Below are positions 25,897-34,398 of a stretch of DNA of 64,000 bases, piece after piece. The notes under the pieces are model-generated. The model was not told where the DNA came from. It did not search any database and saw only the letters and a program-made list of their open reading frames with translations. Each line of letters begins with the position of its first letter. Within the stretch, counting starts at the first letter, position 1. Where the stretch lies: the NCBI RefSeq assembly GCF_021391495.1, contig NZ_CP090063.1, positions 1,736,001 to 1,800,000 on the forward strand, in the 5' to 3' direction. The translations under genes were made by a program, and so were the position numbers. The DNA comes from Amycolatopsis acidiphila (lineage in GTDB: Bacteria; Actinomycetota; Actinomycetes; Mycobacteriales; Pseudonocardiaceae).

Positions 25897-27135
25897 ATGC
25901 GTGGTGCGGGTGATCAGCTCAGCATCGGGGAGCGTATTGCCTTCTACCGGCGTCGCCGGGGCCTGTCACAAGCTGTCCTAGCGGACCTGGTCGGCCGGTC
26001 TGAGGACTGGCTGAGCAAGATCGAGCGCGGTGAGCGCGATATCCGCAGGTTGGACGTGCTGGCGGAGGTCGCGAAGGCTCTGCGGGTGACGCTCGGCGAC
26101 CTGCTCGGTGAGCCGGTGCTGATGGAGGACGCGGAGCGTAACGACGACGTTCCCGCCGTGCGTGACGCGCTCATGGCCCCCCAGAGGCTCTCGCGCACTC
26201 TGTTTGGCTCGTCCATGTCGCCGGAGTACATCGACCCGGCCCCGGTCACGCAGCTTGTCGAAAGCGCCTGGTTGAGCTACCAGAAGGGCGACCTGGGCCG
26301 CGTGGTCCAGGCGCTACCAGGGCTGATCAAGACGAGTCAGCAGATGGAGGCGGCTTCGGCGGATGATCCGGCGTATCGGCGGGCGTGTGCGGCTGTGTCG
26401 GCTCGGGTGCATCACCTGACGGCGACCACTCTGAGCAAGATCGGTGAGTCCGACCTGTCGTGGATCGCCGCTGAGCGGGCGATGCAAGCCGCGGATGAGG
26501 CGGATGACCCGCTGGTCCTAGCCTCGGCGGCGCGCTCGGGCACGCACGCGCTACTGGCTGTCGGGCGGTTTGAAGACGCGCTGGAGCTGGGCGAGGCCGC
26601 TGCGAAGTGGCTGGAGCCGAAGATGACCGCTGGTGATCCGGCCGCGCTGAGCCTCTACGGCATGCTCTACCTGCGTACGGCCGTCGCGGCGGCGCGCCAC
26701 CAGGACCGGGCTACGTCGAACGAGCTACTGGCTCACGCCGCACGGGCTGGTGAGCGGCTTGGGGTGGATGCGAACTACTGGCAGACCGGGTTCGGTCCCT
26801 CGAACGTCGAGCTGCACCGCCTCTCTGCCGCCCTGGACCTGGGCGATATCACGCGCGTGATCGAGGACGCTCCGAGCGTCAACGTCGACCACCTGCCCGC
26901 CGAACGGCAGGTCACGCATCTGATCGACTTCGCCCGCGCCCTGAGCTTGGTAGCGAAGGATGACGAGGCGCTGCAAGCGCTGCTCACTGCGGAGCAGAAG
27001 TCGCCGGGGATCGTGCGGCATTCGCGGGTGGTGCGGGAGGTTGTGCGGTCGATGTACCGGCGCGCCCCGGCCTCGGCGGGCAAGAAGTCGTCGGCGCTGC
27101 TGGCGCTGGCTGAGCGCTGTGGCGCGGTGAGGTAG
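25897..27135 (+). CDS. XRE-family regulator with C-terminal TPR-like domain
   Basis: The 412-residue protein has an N-terminal helix-turn-helix at about residues 10-65 (SIGERIAFYRRRRGLSQAVL, then RSEDWLSKIERGER). About 330 Ala/Leu-rich helical residues of TPR type follow. Proteins of this form, next to a flavoprotein gene, are common on Streptomyces AICEs and are thought to respond to an unknown signal. It begins at ATG shortly after a TAACCT box, and the flavoprotein gene follows after 4 bases. Confidence 0.88.
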   Translation: MRGAGDQLSIGERIAFYRRRRGLSQAVLADLVGRSEDWLSKIERGERDIRRLDVLAEVAKALRVTLGDLLGEPVLMEDAERNDDVPAVRDALMAPQRLSRTLFGSSMSPEYIDPAPVTQLVESAWLSYQKGDLGRVVQALPGLIKTSQQMEAASADDPAYRRACAAVSARVHHLTATTLSKIGESDLSWIAAERAMQAADEADDPLVLASAARSGTHALLAVGRFEDALELGEAAAKWLEPKMTAGDPAALSLYGMLYLRTAVAAARHQDRATSNELLAHAARAGERLGVDANYWQTGFGPSNVELHRLSAALDLGDITRVIEDAPSVNVDHLPAERQVTHLIDFARALSLVAKDDEALQALLTAEQKSPGIVRHSRVVREVVRSMYRRAPASAGKKSSALLALAERCGAVR

Positions 27136-27139
27136 GCGG

Positions 27140-27700
27140 ATGAGTTCGCGTGTGCTGGGCCTGGTCGGCTCGGGTTCTGGTGGTGTGGAAGAGCTGTTGC
27201 CTCGGCTGATCCGCCCGGCCCAGGAGCAGGGGTGGACGGTCGCGGTCACCCTCACGCCCACGGCCGGCCGGTGGCTGAGCAAGTCCGGCGCGCTCACTGA
27301 GATCGAAGGGGTCACCGGCTACCCCGTGCGCGTCGAGCCTCGCTCTCCCGACGAGAAGAGCCCGCATCCGCAAGTGGACTGCTACTTGGTGGCTCCCGCG
27401 TCGGCGAACATGGTCGCCAAGCTCGCGCTCGGCATTGCCGATAACCAGGCGTTGACCCAGGTCAACGAGGCCATCGGCACGCGTGACCTTCCCGTGGTGG
27501 TCTTTCCGCGAGTCAACGCGGCGCATGCCCGGCACCCGTCGTGGGAGAGTCACATTGAGGCGTTGCGTCGTGCTGGCGTGCGCCTGGTCTATGGCGATGA
27601 CGTGTGGCCGCTGCATGAGCCGCGGAGTGCACCGGGCCGGGAACTGCCCTGGTCGGCCGTGCTCGACGCGGTGAACGCGGCCGTTCCCGCTTCGCGCTAG
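27140..27700 (+). CDS. Flavoprotein (PPC decarboxylase/Dfp-like)
   Basis: The 186-residue protein matches the HFCD flavoprotein family. It begins VLGLVGSGSGGVEELLPRL, then VTLTPTAGRWLS, and VDCYLVAPASANMVAKLALG near residues 81-100 with the conserved PASANxxAK segment. Family members decarboxylate peptidyl or pantothenoyl cysteine using FMN; the histidine expected near the N-terminus is not obvious, so the activity here is uncertain. It forms an operon with the XRE regulator, a pair recurring on AICEs. Confidence 0.85.
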   Translation: MSSRVLGLVGSGSGGVEELLPRLIRPAQEQGWTVAVTLTPTAGRWLSKSGALTEIEGVTGYPVRVEPRSPDEKSPHPQVDCYLVAPASANMVAKLALGIADNQALTQVNEAIGTRDLPVVVFPRVNAAHARHPSWESHIEALRRAGVRLVYGDDVWPLHEPRSAPGRELPWSAVLDAVNAAVPASR

Positions 27701-27815
27701 TTCCTCCCTGCACCTACCCGGACAGTTTGTCCGGGTGATCGTCTTGCCTTGGGTGTCTCCTGGGTTATGCCGCGCCCGACCGGACGCGGGAGAGCCAAGA
27801 CCATCGGGAGAGCAC

Positions 27816-28079
27816 ATGGGCATTCACGTGGTGATCCAGCCCTTGGCCGGGTACGGCGCAGAGGTCGTTTCACCGTCCCCGGGCGTTCGGCAACTGGTCG
27901 CCGGGGGTGAGGACGCCACTTTCGTCATTCAGGTTCCCGCCCGAATCGGCGCGCTGACGGACACCGCCCGGTTCGCGCGGAGCCTCGCCATTGCCGCCGC
28001 CGAGTTCGGCGAATGGTGTGACGCACAGAACCGCACACGTGCATTCCCGCACGGTCACTTCTCGCAAGAAAAAGAATGA
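27816..28079 (+). CDS. Small AICE protein of unknown function
   Basis: An 87-residue product starts at ATG 27816 with GGGAGA upstream. It has no membrane helix or recognised motif. The middle reads ATFVIQVPARIGALTDTARF and the C-terminus is His/Lys-rich. It lies between the flavoprotein and the Pra-like activator, all on the same strand. Confidence 0.65.
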   Translation: MGIHVVIQPLAGYGAEVVSPSPGVRQLVAGGEDATFVIQVPARIGALTDTARFARSLAIAAAEFGEWCDAQNRTRAFPHGHFSQEKE

Positions 28080-28128
28080 CAGGTCAACTTCGACCCCCAA
28101 AAACAACCGAAACAAAGGATATTTCGAC

Positions 28129-28581
28129 ATGGCTATTTCCAGAGGACACCGTTTCCCGATCGAGTTTGATGAGGCGTTTCCGCAGGGTCTGGTGATGGTC
28201 GGCGAGGTGTCGCCGGACAACGAGTATCAGTCCCGTGAGGACCGGGCCGCCGGTCGCCCAACTCGTCAGCGAGTGGACGAAACGACGGGTAAGCGGCAGT
28301 GGAAGGTGACCGTCACCGACCCGTCGGAGCCGAACGCCAAGCGGGCCTCGTACGAGATCACGTTCTTGGCCGACGTGCAGCCGGTGCCGACGACGACGGA
28401 GGTGCTGCCAGGGATGCGGCCGATCGAGCTGGACGGGCTGACGGCTGAGCCGCGTGTGGCGGGCAATGGTGAGTTCAAGTACCAGTCGTTCGTCTTCCGG
28501 GCAACGGGGTTCAAGGCCGCTGGTGCGTCCGGTGGGCGGTCGGCGAAGCCTTCCGGTGAGCAGTCGGCCAAGGCCGCGTGA
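28129..28581 (+). CDS. Pra-like activator of replication, integration and excision
   Basis: The 150-residue protein resembles AICE activators of the pSAM2 Pra type. FPIEFDEAFPQGLVMVGEV at the N-terminus, TGKRQWKVTVTDPSEPNAK in the middle, and ADVQPVPTTTEVLPGMRPIE with NGEFKYQSFVFRATG at the end follow that family's layout. In pSAM2, Pra switches on the rep-xis-int genes. ATG at 28129 has AAAGGA about 10 bases upstream. The C-terminal Gly/Ser/Lys tail is probably flexible. Confidence 0.78.
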   Translation: MAISRGHRFPIEFDEAFPQGLVMVGEVSPDNEYQSREDRAAGRPTRQRVDETTGKRQWKVTVTDPSEPNAKRASYEITFLADVQPVPTTTEVLPGMRPIELDGLTAEPRVAGNGEFKYQSFVFRATGFKAAGASGGRSAKPSGEQSAKAA

Positions 28582-28595
28582 AGGGGCTCACGGTG

Positions 28596-28874
28596 ATGAC
28601 GCACGAAGCCCGACGGCCGGACATGGCGCCGATGGGGCAGCCGGGTGGAAAGCCGGGCTACGTCTACGAGTGGGTTGCCCAGGACCTCGCCGCCCGTATC
28701 GAGTCCGGGGAGTTGGCTCCGCACACGCCGCTGCCGAGTGAGCGCCGGTTGGCGCAGGAATACGGGGTGTCGTTGGGGAGTGCTCGGCATGCGACGCGGC
28801 TGCTGCGGTTTCGCGGGCTGGTGGTGACGGTGAAGTCCAAGGGGACCTACGTCGCGGATCGCGCACGCAACTGA
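28596..28874 (+). CDS. GntR-type winged-helix repressor (KorSA/TraR-like)
   Basis: The 92-residue product is essentially one winged-helix domain: YEWVAQDLAARIESGELAPH, the recognition region LPSERRLAQEYGVSLGSAR and a wing KSKGTYVADRARN. Stand-alone GntR domains on AICEs act like KorSA, repressing transfer and pra expression. ATG 28596 or GTG 28593 is the likely start with AAGGGG upstream; a GTG at 28578 overlaps the previous stop. Confidence 0.85.
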   Translation: MTHEARRPDMAPMGQPGGKPGYVYEWVAQDLAARIESGELAPHTPLPSERRLAQEYGVSLGSARHATRLLRFRGLVVTVKSKGTYVADRARN

Positions 28875-28942
28875 GCCGGGCACAGGGGCGGATGCGCAAT
28901 CACTCGTCCCTGTACCCCAACTAGAGAGGGGAGGTGTTGGCG

Positions 28943-29125
28943 GTGGCGTCCCGAGCGCGGAGATCCCGGCGGTGGCTGGTGCGTCGGCGGTGCTTGTTGT
29001 GCGGACGCCCGCAGCGGCTGATCCGCGACAAGGCCTATGTGTGCCGGGCGTGCACGCTGCGTCCGTACGAAGGCTCTGACAGTTCAATAGTCCATTTGAG
29101 ACGTACGCGGGTCGTGCGGCGATGA
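28943..29125 (+). CDS. Small zinc-ribbon protein of the AICE
   Basis: A 60-residue basic protein begins at GTG 28943, 8 bases after GGGGAGG. It has two CxxC pairs, CLLCGRP and CRAC, spaced about 19 residues apart, and an Arg-rich N-terminus. It overlaps the next small gene in ATGA. Function is unknown; a DNA-binding accessory role for the transfer genes is only a guess. Confidence 0.6.
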   Translation: MASRARRSRRWLVRRRCLLCGRPQRLIRDKAYVCRACTLRPYEGSDSSIVHLRRTRVVRR

Positions 29126-29397
29126 AGCACGTCCTCGTGCAGGAAACCCGAAAAGTTAAGGCGCAGAAGCGGATCCCTGGCTACCAACCTGTTCCCGCTC
29201 CTGCGCTGTCTACCCGTTGGAGCAGACAAGTGGCAACGATAGACAACGACAACCAACGCGTGTCAACCGGCCGCACCCGGCAGCGGTGCACCGCATGCCA
29301 GAAGTTCACTCGACTGGCCCCGGGCGACACCGAATGCGCTGCCTGCGCCGGTCGCCTCCCTCTGCCGATCCCGGCCAAGGGCGGTGACGCCCGATGA
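29122..29397 (+). CDS. Second small CxxC protein of the AICE
   Basis: The 91-residue product starts at the ATG overlapping the previous stop and ends overlapping the translocase start, so it sits within a coupled chain. CTAC and CAAC form a CxxC-x13-CxxC zinc ribbon at residues 56-75, after a basic head with many Lys, Arg and Gln. No homologue is recognised. Confidence 0.6.
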   Translation: MKHVLVQETRKVKAQKRIPGYQPVPAPALSTRWSRQVATIDNDNQRVSTGRTRQRCTACQKFTRLAPGDTECAACAGRLPLPIPAKGGDAR

Positions 29398-30914
29398 GCG
29401 CACACATGCTCGGTGTGATGTTCCTGGGCTCGGTCGCCCTGGCGGTGGTGGTCTGGGTGCTGCACAAGCTCGGCCGCGCCCTCGCTGCGATCGCGGAAGC
29501 CCTCGCCGCCGCAGCCGTGGTGTTCCTGGCCCTGTGGTGGCTCCTCAAGGGGTTGGGCTGGGTGGTGAAGGAGATCGTCACGCATCCCCGGACGAGCCTG
29601 TCCGTACTCGCGCTGGCGGCCTGGTGCTACTGGGTCGGCTGGCAATCCCTCGCGCTCACGATCGCGACAGTCACGGTCGCCCTGGTGGCGTGGCGGCGGT
29701 GTCATCTGGTGTCGTTCGACCAGTGGGCCGGGGTGGCGCTGCGGTCGTGGTGGCAGCGCTGGATGGTCTACGTGCCGAAGCTGCCCGGCTGGCTGCATGC
29801 CTGTGGGTTGAGCGTCAAGGACGACACCATCCCGATCGATGTGACGGTGAGCCTGGTCGGGCGGAAGAAGATCGTCCGCGACCGGCGCAACCCCAGCGTG
29901 CGCATCCCCCGAGTCCGGGGGGTGAAGTCGGGACCGTCGTGGGACGAGGTGCGGGTGGCGCTGGTCCCGGGCCAGAAGCCGGAGGACTTCGACGAGGCCG
30001 CTCGCGCTCTCGCTTCGGCGCGGAAGGTACAGCGGTGCCAGGTGCGGGAGATCGCGCCCAACGTGGTCTCGATCGACTTTCAGCGCCGCGACCTCCTGGC
30101 GGCTCCGGTGCCGGTCCCGGCACTGGGCGACTCGATCGACGTGCGGCGGGTATGGGCCGGACGCACCGAGTACGGGCAGGACTGGCAGATCCCGTTGTAC
30201 GGCTCTGGCAGCCACACCTTGACCGCTGGTGCCTCCGGCGCGGGCAAGAACTCCGTGATGTGGTGTCCGCTGACCTCTATCGCCCCGGCCATCCGGGACG
30301 GGCTCGTGCGGGTATCGGGCATCGATCCGAAGGGGATGGAGCTGGCCTACGGGCGGGGGATCTTCCACCGCTACGCGGTGACCGCGAAGGACGCGCTGGC
30401 GGTGCTGGATGACCTGGTGGCCGCGATGGATGCCCGCAAGGCCGAGTTCGCCGGCCGGGTGCGCATGGTGCCGATCAGCCAGGACAACCCGCTGGAACTG
30501 CTCGAGTTCGACGAGATCGGCGCACTCACCCGCTACACCGATCGCAAGACGCGGGACTTGATCGTGGAGAAGGTCGCGCTACTCACGACTCAGGGCCGGG
30601 CGCTCGGGTTCACCGTGCGCGGCTACGTCCAAGAGCCCACCAAGGAGACAGTGCCGGTGCGGGAGCTGTTCCCCCGCCGCATCTGCCTGCGGGTCACGGC
30701 GAAGTCGCATGTCGGGATGGTGCTCGGCGATCAGGCGTACGAGCGGGGTGCGTGGGCGAACCGCATCGAGGAGTCCGCGGCTGGTGTCGGCTACGTCTGG
30801 GGCGAGGGCCTGCGTGAACCCCTGCGCGTGCGGGCCGGGTGGGTACCGGACGAGACCGTGAAGGCACTCGAAGCGTTCGTCACAGGCTCCGACGTGATGG
30901 GGGCGGCGGCATGA
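29394..30914 (+). CDS. FtsK/SpoIIIE-type DNA translocase (TraB/TraSA-like)
   Basis: The 506-residue protein is the likely conjugation motor of the element. Several membrane helices occupy residues 4-22, 35-55 and 70-98. A linker domain follows, then the motor with Walker A GASGAGKNS (279-287) and Walker B LLEFDEIGAL near residue 365. Asn replaces the usual Ser/Thr after the Walker lysine, a variation seen alongside GKGS in this family. Such proteins move double-stranded DNA between mycelial cells through a hexameric pore. Both ends overlap neighbours by 4 bases. Confidence 0.88.
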   Translation: MSAHMLGVMFLGSVALAVVVWVLHKLGRALAAIAEALAAAAVVFLALWWLLKGLGWVVKEIVTHPRTSLSVLALAAWCYWVGWQSLALTIATVTVALVAWRRCHLVSFDQWAGVALRSWWQRWMVYVPKLPGWLHACGLSVKDDTIPIDVTVSLVGRKKIVRDRRNPSVRIPRVRGVKSGPSWDEVRVALVPGQKPEDFDEAARALASARKVQRCQVREIAPNVVSIDFQRRDLLAAPVPVPALGDSIDVRRVWAGRTEYGQDWQIPLYGSGSHTLTAGASGAGKNSVMWCPLTSIAPAIRDGLVRVSGIDPKGMELAYGRGIFHRYAVTAKDALAVLDDLVAAMDARKAEFAGRVRMVPISQDNPLELLEFDEIGALTRYTDRKTRDLIVEKVALLTTQGRALGFTVRGYVQEPTKETVPVRELFPRRICLRVTAKSHVGMVLGDQAYERGAWANRIEESAAGVGYVWGEGLREPLRVRAGWVPDETVKALEAFVTGSDVMGAAA

Positions 30915-31324
30915 ACGGCCGTACGGAGCTGGAGCGGCTCTTGGGTGCGCTGTGGGGACATTGGGGTGATCACCGGCTGCCCGAGCCGTGGTCGGTCACC
31001 TGCGAGCTGTACCGCTCAGAGGTGCAGGTGCACGTCAGGCCCGGCTCACCGGTCGCGCGGTTGGCGGACATGTTGGCGTGGGCGTACTCGTTCGACGAGA
31101 CCACAGCGCGGTGGCGGCACACCGACACCAGGTCCTTGCACATCACCGTGCACGGGCGGTCGCTGGCCGGGGTGTGCTTCCGGATCTATGGCGGCATCGA
31201 CTTCGCCGACGCTGGCGGCTTGGTGCCCCTCGCCCCAGGCGACAGCGAAGTTGCCTCGGTGGAGGACCTGCACATCCTCCGCGACCTACTCCGGCAACAC
31301 CATGCGGGCGAGGTGAGGCCATGA
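30911..31324 (+). CDS. AICE protein of unknown function between tra and rep
   Basis: The 137-residue protein starts in the ATGA overlap with the translocase and ends in an ATGA overlap with the Rep gene. It is soluble, with an N-terminal ELERLLGALWGHWGDH and later SLHITVHGRSLAGVCFRIYG. Homologous genes at this position are frequent on AICEs but not characterised as far as I know. Confidence 0.75.
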   Translation: MNGRTELERLLGALWGHWGDHRLPEPWSVTCELYRSEVQVHVRPGSPVARLADMLAWAYSFDETTARWRHTDTRSLHITVHGRSLAGVCFRIYGGIDFADAGGLVPLAPGDSEVASVEDLHILRDLLRQHHAGEVRP

Positions 31325-32922
31325 CGACCCGCGCGGAACGGATGCGGCTGCCGCTGTCGACCGAGGTCATGAAGGCCACCGCCGAGAAGTACGGCGTGTG
31401 CGTGCGGCCGTTCACCATGGAGGTTGGCGACCCCGACACCGGCGAACTGCGCTACGTCGCCGTCCCGTGCGGTTCGACGGTCGAGAGCGTCTGTGGTCCG
31501 TGCGCGAAGAAGGCCAAGGCGCTGCGGATGGTCCAGTGCCGCGAAGGCTGGCACCTCACTGAGGAACCGGACTTCACCTCGGCCCCGCCGAGTGAGGATC
31601 AGAAGGAGCTGGTGGCCTTCCGCGCTGACCTCGTGGCGCGGTATCGGGAGGCGGTCGAGCAGGGCGAGGAGGGCCAGGCGGACGAGCTGCGCGACGAAAT
31701 CCGGGGAGTCGACGAAGAACTTCGGCAACTCGGCATGCGCGGTCGCCTGCCCTCGCCCGATCTGCCGGGGAAGAAGCCTGCCAAGCGGTCGACGAAGCGG
31801 CGGCAGGACGCACCCAACCTGCCTCGGCGGAAGGTCGCGAAGACCACCGTGGGGCGGGAGTACGCGGGCAAGTTTCGGCCGTCCATGTTCGTCACGCTCA
31901 CCTGCGACACCTACGGCCGGGTCCGGGACGACGGAACACCGGTCGACACGGCGACCTACGACTACCGCCGTGCGGCTCGGGATGCGGTGCACTTCTCGTC
32001 GCTGGTGGATCGGTGGTGGCAGAACCTCCGCCGTGTCGTCGGCTGGGACGTGCAGTACTTCGCCACCGTGGAGCCCCAGAAGCGGACGGCGCCACATCTG
32101 CACACCGCGTTGCGGGGCTCCATCCCGCACGAGGTCATCCGACAGGTCACCGAAGCCACCTACCACCAAGTGTGGTGGCCGCCGCATGACGAGCTGGTCT
32201 ACGGCGGGGAGCACATGCCGGTGTGGGACATGCGGGCGAAGTCCTTTGTAGACCCGAGTACGCGGGAACCGTTGCGGCAGTGGGAGGACGCGATAGAGGA
32301 CGTGGAGGAACCGGCGCACGTGGTGACCTTCGGGCGGCAGGTGCACTCGAAGGGGATTCTCGGCGGCACGGACGAGGCCGGGCGGCACATTGGCTATCTG
32401 ACCAAGTACCTCACCAAGTCCACCGGTGAGGTTGTCGAGGCGTCGACAAATCGGCAGCGGGACCACCACGACCGGCTGCACGCCGAACTGTCGATCACAC
32501 CATGTAGCCCGAGGTGTGCGGTGTGGCTGCTGTATGGCGTGCAGCCGCTTGGGGCGACGGCGAGGACGACTCCGGGGCACTGCAAGGGCCGGGCGCATCG
32601 GCGAACCACCCTCGGCCTGCCCGGGCGGCGGGTGCTCGTGTCCCGTAAGTGGTCGGGGAAGTCCTTGGCGGATCACAAGTCTGACCGCAAGGCGTTCGTC
32701 CGGGACATGCTTGCGGCCGTCGGGATCGAGAAGCCGGAGGTCGACACCTCGCGGCTGATCTGGCGCAAGGTCGACCCCGGCGATCGGGACGCGCCACCAC
32801 GGGCTCACCTGCTGATGCGGGCCATCGCGGAGCGGATTACCTGGAAGGCCGAGTACGACAGAGCGTTGCTCGCGGCCGGTCCGCCTGGCGGTGGTCCAGA
32901 AACTTCGGCAATCGCGGCTTGA
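31321..32922 (+). CDS. RepSA-like rolling-circle replication initiator
   Basis: The 533-residue protein carries HUH-type initiator motifs: FVTLTCDTYG at residues 190-199 (motif I), APHLHTAL at 257-264 with the metal-binding HLH, and GYLTKYLTKS near 358-367 with candidate catalytic Tyr359 and Tyr363. Cys pairs near residues 50-73 probably bind zinc. It matches RepSA of pSAM2 in length and order and would nick the element's origin for rolling-circle replication. The excisionase follows after 10 bases. Confidence 0.88.
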   Translation: MTTRAERMRLPLSTEVMKATAEKYGVCVRPFTMEVGDPDTGELRYVAVPCGSTVESVCGPCAKKAKALRMVQCREGWHLTEEPDFTSAPPSEDQKELVAFRADLVARYREAVEQGEEGQADELRDEIRGVDEELRQLGMRGRLPSPDLPGKKPAKRSTKRRQDAPNLPRRKVAKTTVGREYAGKFRPSMFVTLTCDTYGRVRDDGTPVDTATYDYRRAARDAVHFSSLVDRWWQNLRRVVGWDVQYFATVEPQKRTAPHLHTALRGSIPHEVIRQVTEATYHQVWWPPHDELVYGGEHMPVWDMRAKSFVDPSTREPLRQWEDAIEDVEEPAHVVTFGRQVHSKGILGGTDEAGRHIGYLTKYLTKSTGEVVEASTNRQRDHHDRLHAELSITPCSPRCAVWLLYGVQPLGATARTTPGHCKGRAHRRTTLGLPGRRVLVSRKWSGKSLADHKSDRKAFVRDMLAAVGIEKPEVDTSRLIWRKVDPGDRDAPPRAHLLMRAIAERITWKAEYDRALLAAGPPGGGPETSAIAA

Positions 32923-32932
32923 GGGGGATTAG

Positions 32933-33142
32933 TTGGAAGCGAAATACCTGAATGTGCAGGAAGCGGCCGAGTACCTGAACACCTCGGTCCGCTTCATTCG
33001 TCGGCTCATCGCGGAACGGCGAGTGGCCTTCCACAAGGTCGGTTCGCATGTCCGGCTGGGTGTCGAGGACCTGGAGGCGTTCGTGCAGGCCGGGCGGGTC
33101 GAGCCGATCACTCGTCGGAACTACCTGGGGAGGGCTGCCTGA
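32933..33142 (+). CDS. xis: Excisionase (MerR/Xis-type helix-turn-helix)
   Basis: The 69-residue protein is a single excisionase domain: YLNVQEAAEYLNTSVRFIRR with the recognition helix, then FHKVGSHVRLGVEDLEAFV. It begins at TTG with GAGGGGG five bases upstream. The stop overlaps the integrase ATG. Xis bends the attachment DNA and steers the integrase to excision. Confidence 0.92.
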   Translation: MEAKYLNVQEAAEYLNTSVRFIRRLIAERRVAFHKVGSHVRLGVEDLEAFVQAGRVEPITRRNYLGRAA

Positions 33143-34314
33143 TGGCGAACAAGAAGGGGCGTCGGCGGTTCGGCGCGGTACGCAAGCTGCCGTCCGGTCG
33201 GTGGCAGGCGCGGTACGTCGGACCGGACGGGTTGAGTCATCCTGCACCGCACACGTTCCCGGGTAAGCGGGACGCGGAGCAGTGGTTGTCGGTCGTCGAG
33301 GGGGAGATCCTGAGCGGCGATTGGCTGAATCCGGAGTTGAGCCGGGTGTTGTTGGGCGACTACGGGCGTGCCTGGCTGAAGGAACGGAAAGTCTCGCAAC
33401 GGACGAGAGAGGAGCACACGAGCGTCTGGCGGAACCATGTCGAGCCGTTTCTCGGCAGGTATCAGGTAAACGAGATCGGACCGGAGCTCATCCGGCGGTG
33501 GCGGGCTGAGCTGCTGGAGAAGGGGCGTTCGGAGGACCGCACGGCCAAGGCATACCGGCTCGCCCGATCGATGTTCGCGACGGCAGTGGACGACGGGCGG
33601 ATCAAGCGCAACCCTTGCCGGATCAAAGGGGCCGATCAGCACCGGACGCCGGAGCGACCGCACGCGTCCATCGACGAGGTGTACCGGCTGGCTGATGTGA
33701 TGCCGCCTCGGTATCGCTTCCTCGTGCTCCTGGCGGCGTTCTCCGGGCTTCGGTGGGGTGAGCTGGTGGCATTGCAGGCGCGAGACGTTGACCGGGAGAC
33801 GATGTTGGTCCGGGTCTCACGGAAGATCGCCCAGATGAAGGACGGCGAGCTGGTTGTCGGGCCAACCAAGTCGGCGGCCGGCGTGCGGACGGTGGCGCTG
33901 CCCCGGTTCCTGGACGAGGACTTGGCGGCGCACCTGCCCGAGTTCGCGGAGCCGGGACGGGAAGGGCTGCTGTTCACGGGCAAGCGCGGCGGCATCCTGC
34001 GGCGGGGCAACTTCCACCGGGAGACGGACTGGGCCAGGACGGTGGTCAAGGCAGGGTTGCCCAAGGGCTTCCACTTTCATGACCTGCGCCACACGGGCAA
34101 CCAGATGGCGGCGGAGGCGGGGGCGACCACGCGCGAGCTGATGCAGCGGATGGGCCAGAGCACGGTCCGGGCAGCGTTGATCTACCAGCACGCCACGAGT
34201 GCCCGTGACCGGCAGATCGCGGACGAGTTGAACGCTCGGGTGGAGCGGTACCGGTCGAGCAAGCGGGGTGACCCCGACGACGGATCGGCCGCCTCTATGG
34301 TGCCGATTGGCTAG
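33142..34314 (+). CDS. int: Tyrosine site-specific integrase
   Basis: The 390-residue recombinase has an AP2-like arm-binding head, a SAM-like core-binding domain near residues 65-155 and the catalytic domain. Catalytic residues visible are Arg204 (SGLRWGEL), Lys243, His313-x-x-Arg316 (HDLRHT) and the nucleophile Tyr348 (ALIYQH). At the second histidine position Gln339 stands in MGQSTV, where most relatives have MGHSTV. It recombines attP with the tRNA-Gly 3' end; attR begins 85 bases downstream. Confidence 0.95.
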   Translation: MANKKGRRRFGAVRKLPSGRWQARYVGPDGLSHPAPHTFPGKRDAEQWLSVVEGEILSGDWLNPELSRVLLGDYGRAWLKERKVSQRTREEHTSVWRNHVEPFLGRYQVNEIGPELIRRWRAELLEKGRSEDRTAKAYRLARSMFATAVDDGRIKRNPCRIKGADQHRTPERPHASIDEVYRLADVMPPRYRFLVLLAAFSGLRWGELVALQARDVDRETMLVRVSRKIAQMKDGELVVGPTKSAAGVRTVALPRFLDEDLAAHLPEFAEPGREGLLFTGKRGGILRRGNFHRETDWARTVVKAGLPKGFHFHDLRHTGNQMAAEAGATTRELMQRMGQSTVRAALIYQHATSARDRQIADELNARVERYRSSKRGDPDDGSAASMVPIG

Positions 34315-34331
34315 TGGCACGGGAATGGCAC
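34315..34331. repeat. Paired TGGCAC direct repeats, candidate integrase arm sites (right)
   Basis: TGGCAC at 34315 and 34326, 11 bp apart, lies directly after the integrase gene and 68 bases inside attR. Word, spacing and orientation match the pair near attL. Confidence 0.5.
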
Positions 34332-34339
34332 AAACGAGA

Positions 34340-34377
34340 CGAGCGACGGCCCCAAGACCGGGATCGCCGCTCGTTTT
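34340..34377 (+). terminator. Terminator after the integrase gene
   Basis: A hairpin pairs CGAGCG with CGCTCG, continues through CG/CG and CCC/GGG after mismatches, and is followed directly by TTTT. It sits 25 bases after the integrase stop. Confidence 0.6.
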
Positions 34378-34398
34378 GTGCCGCTGACCTGCGGTGAT

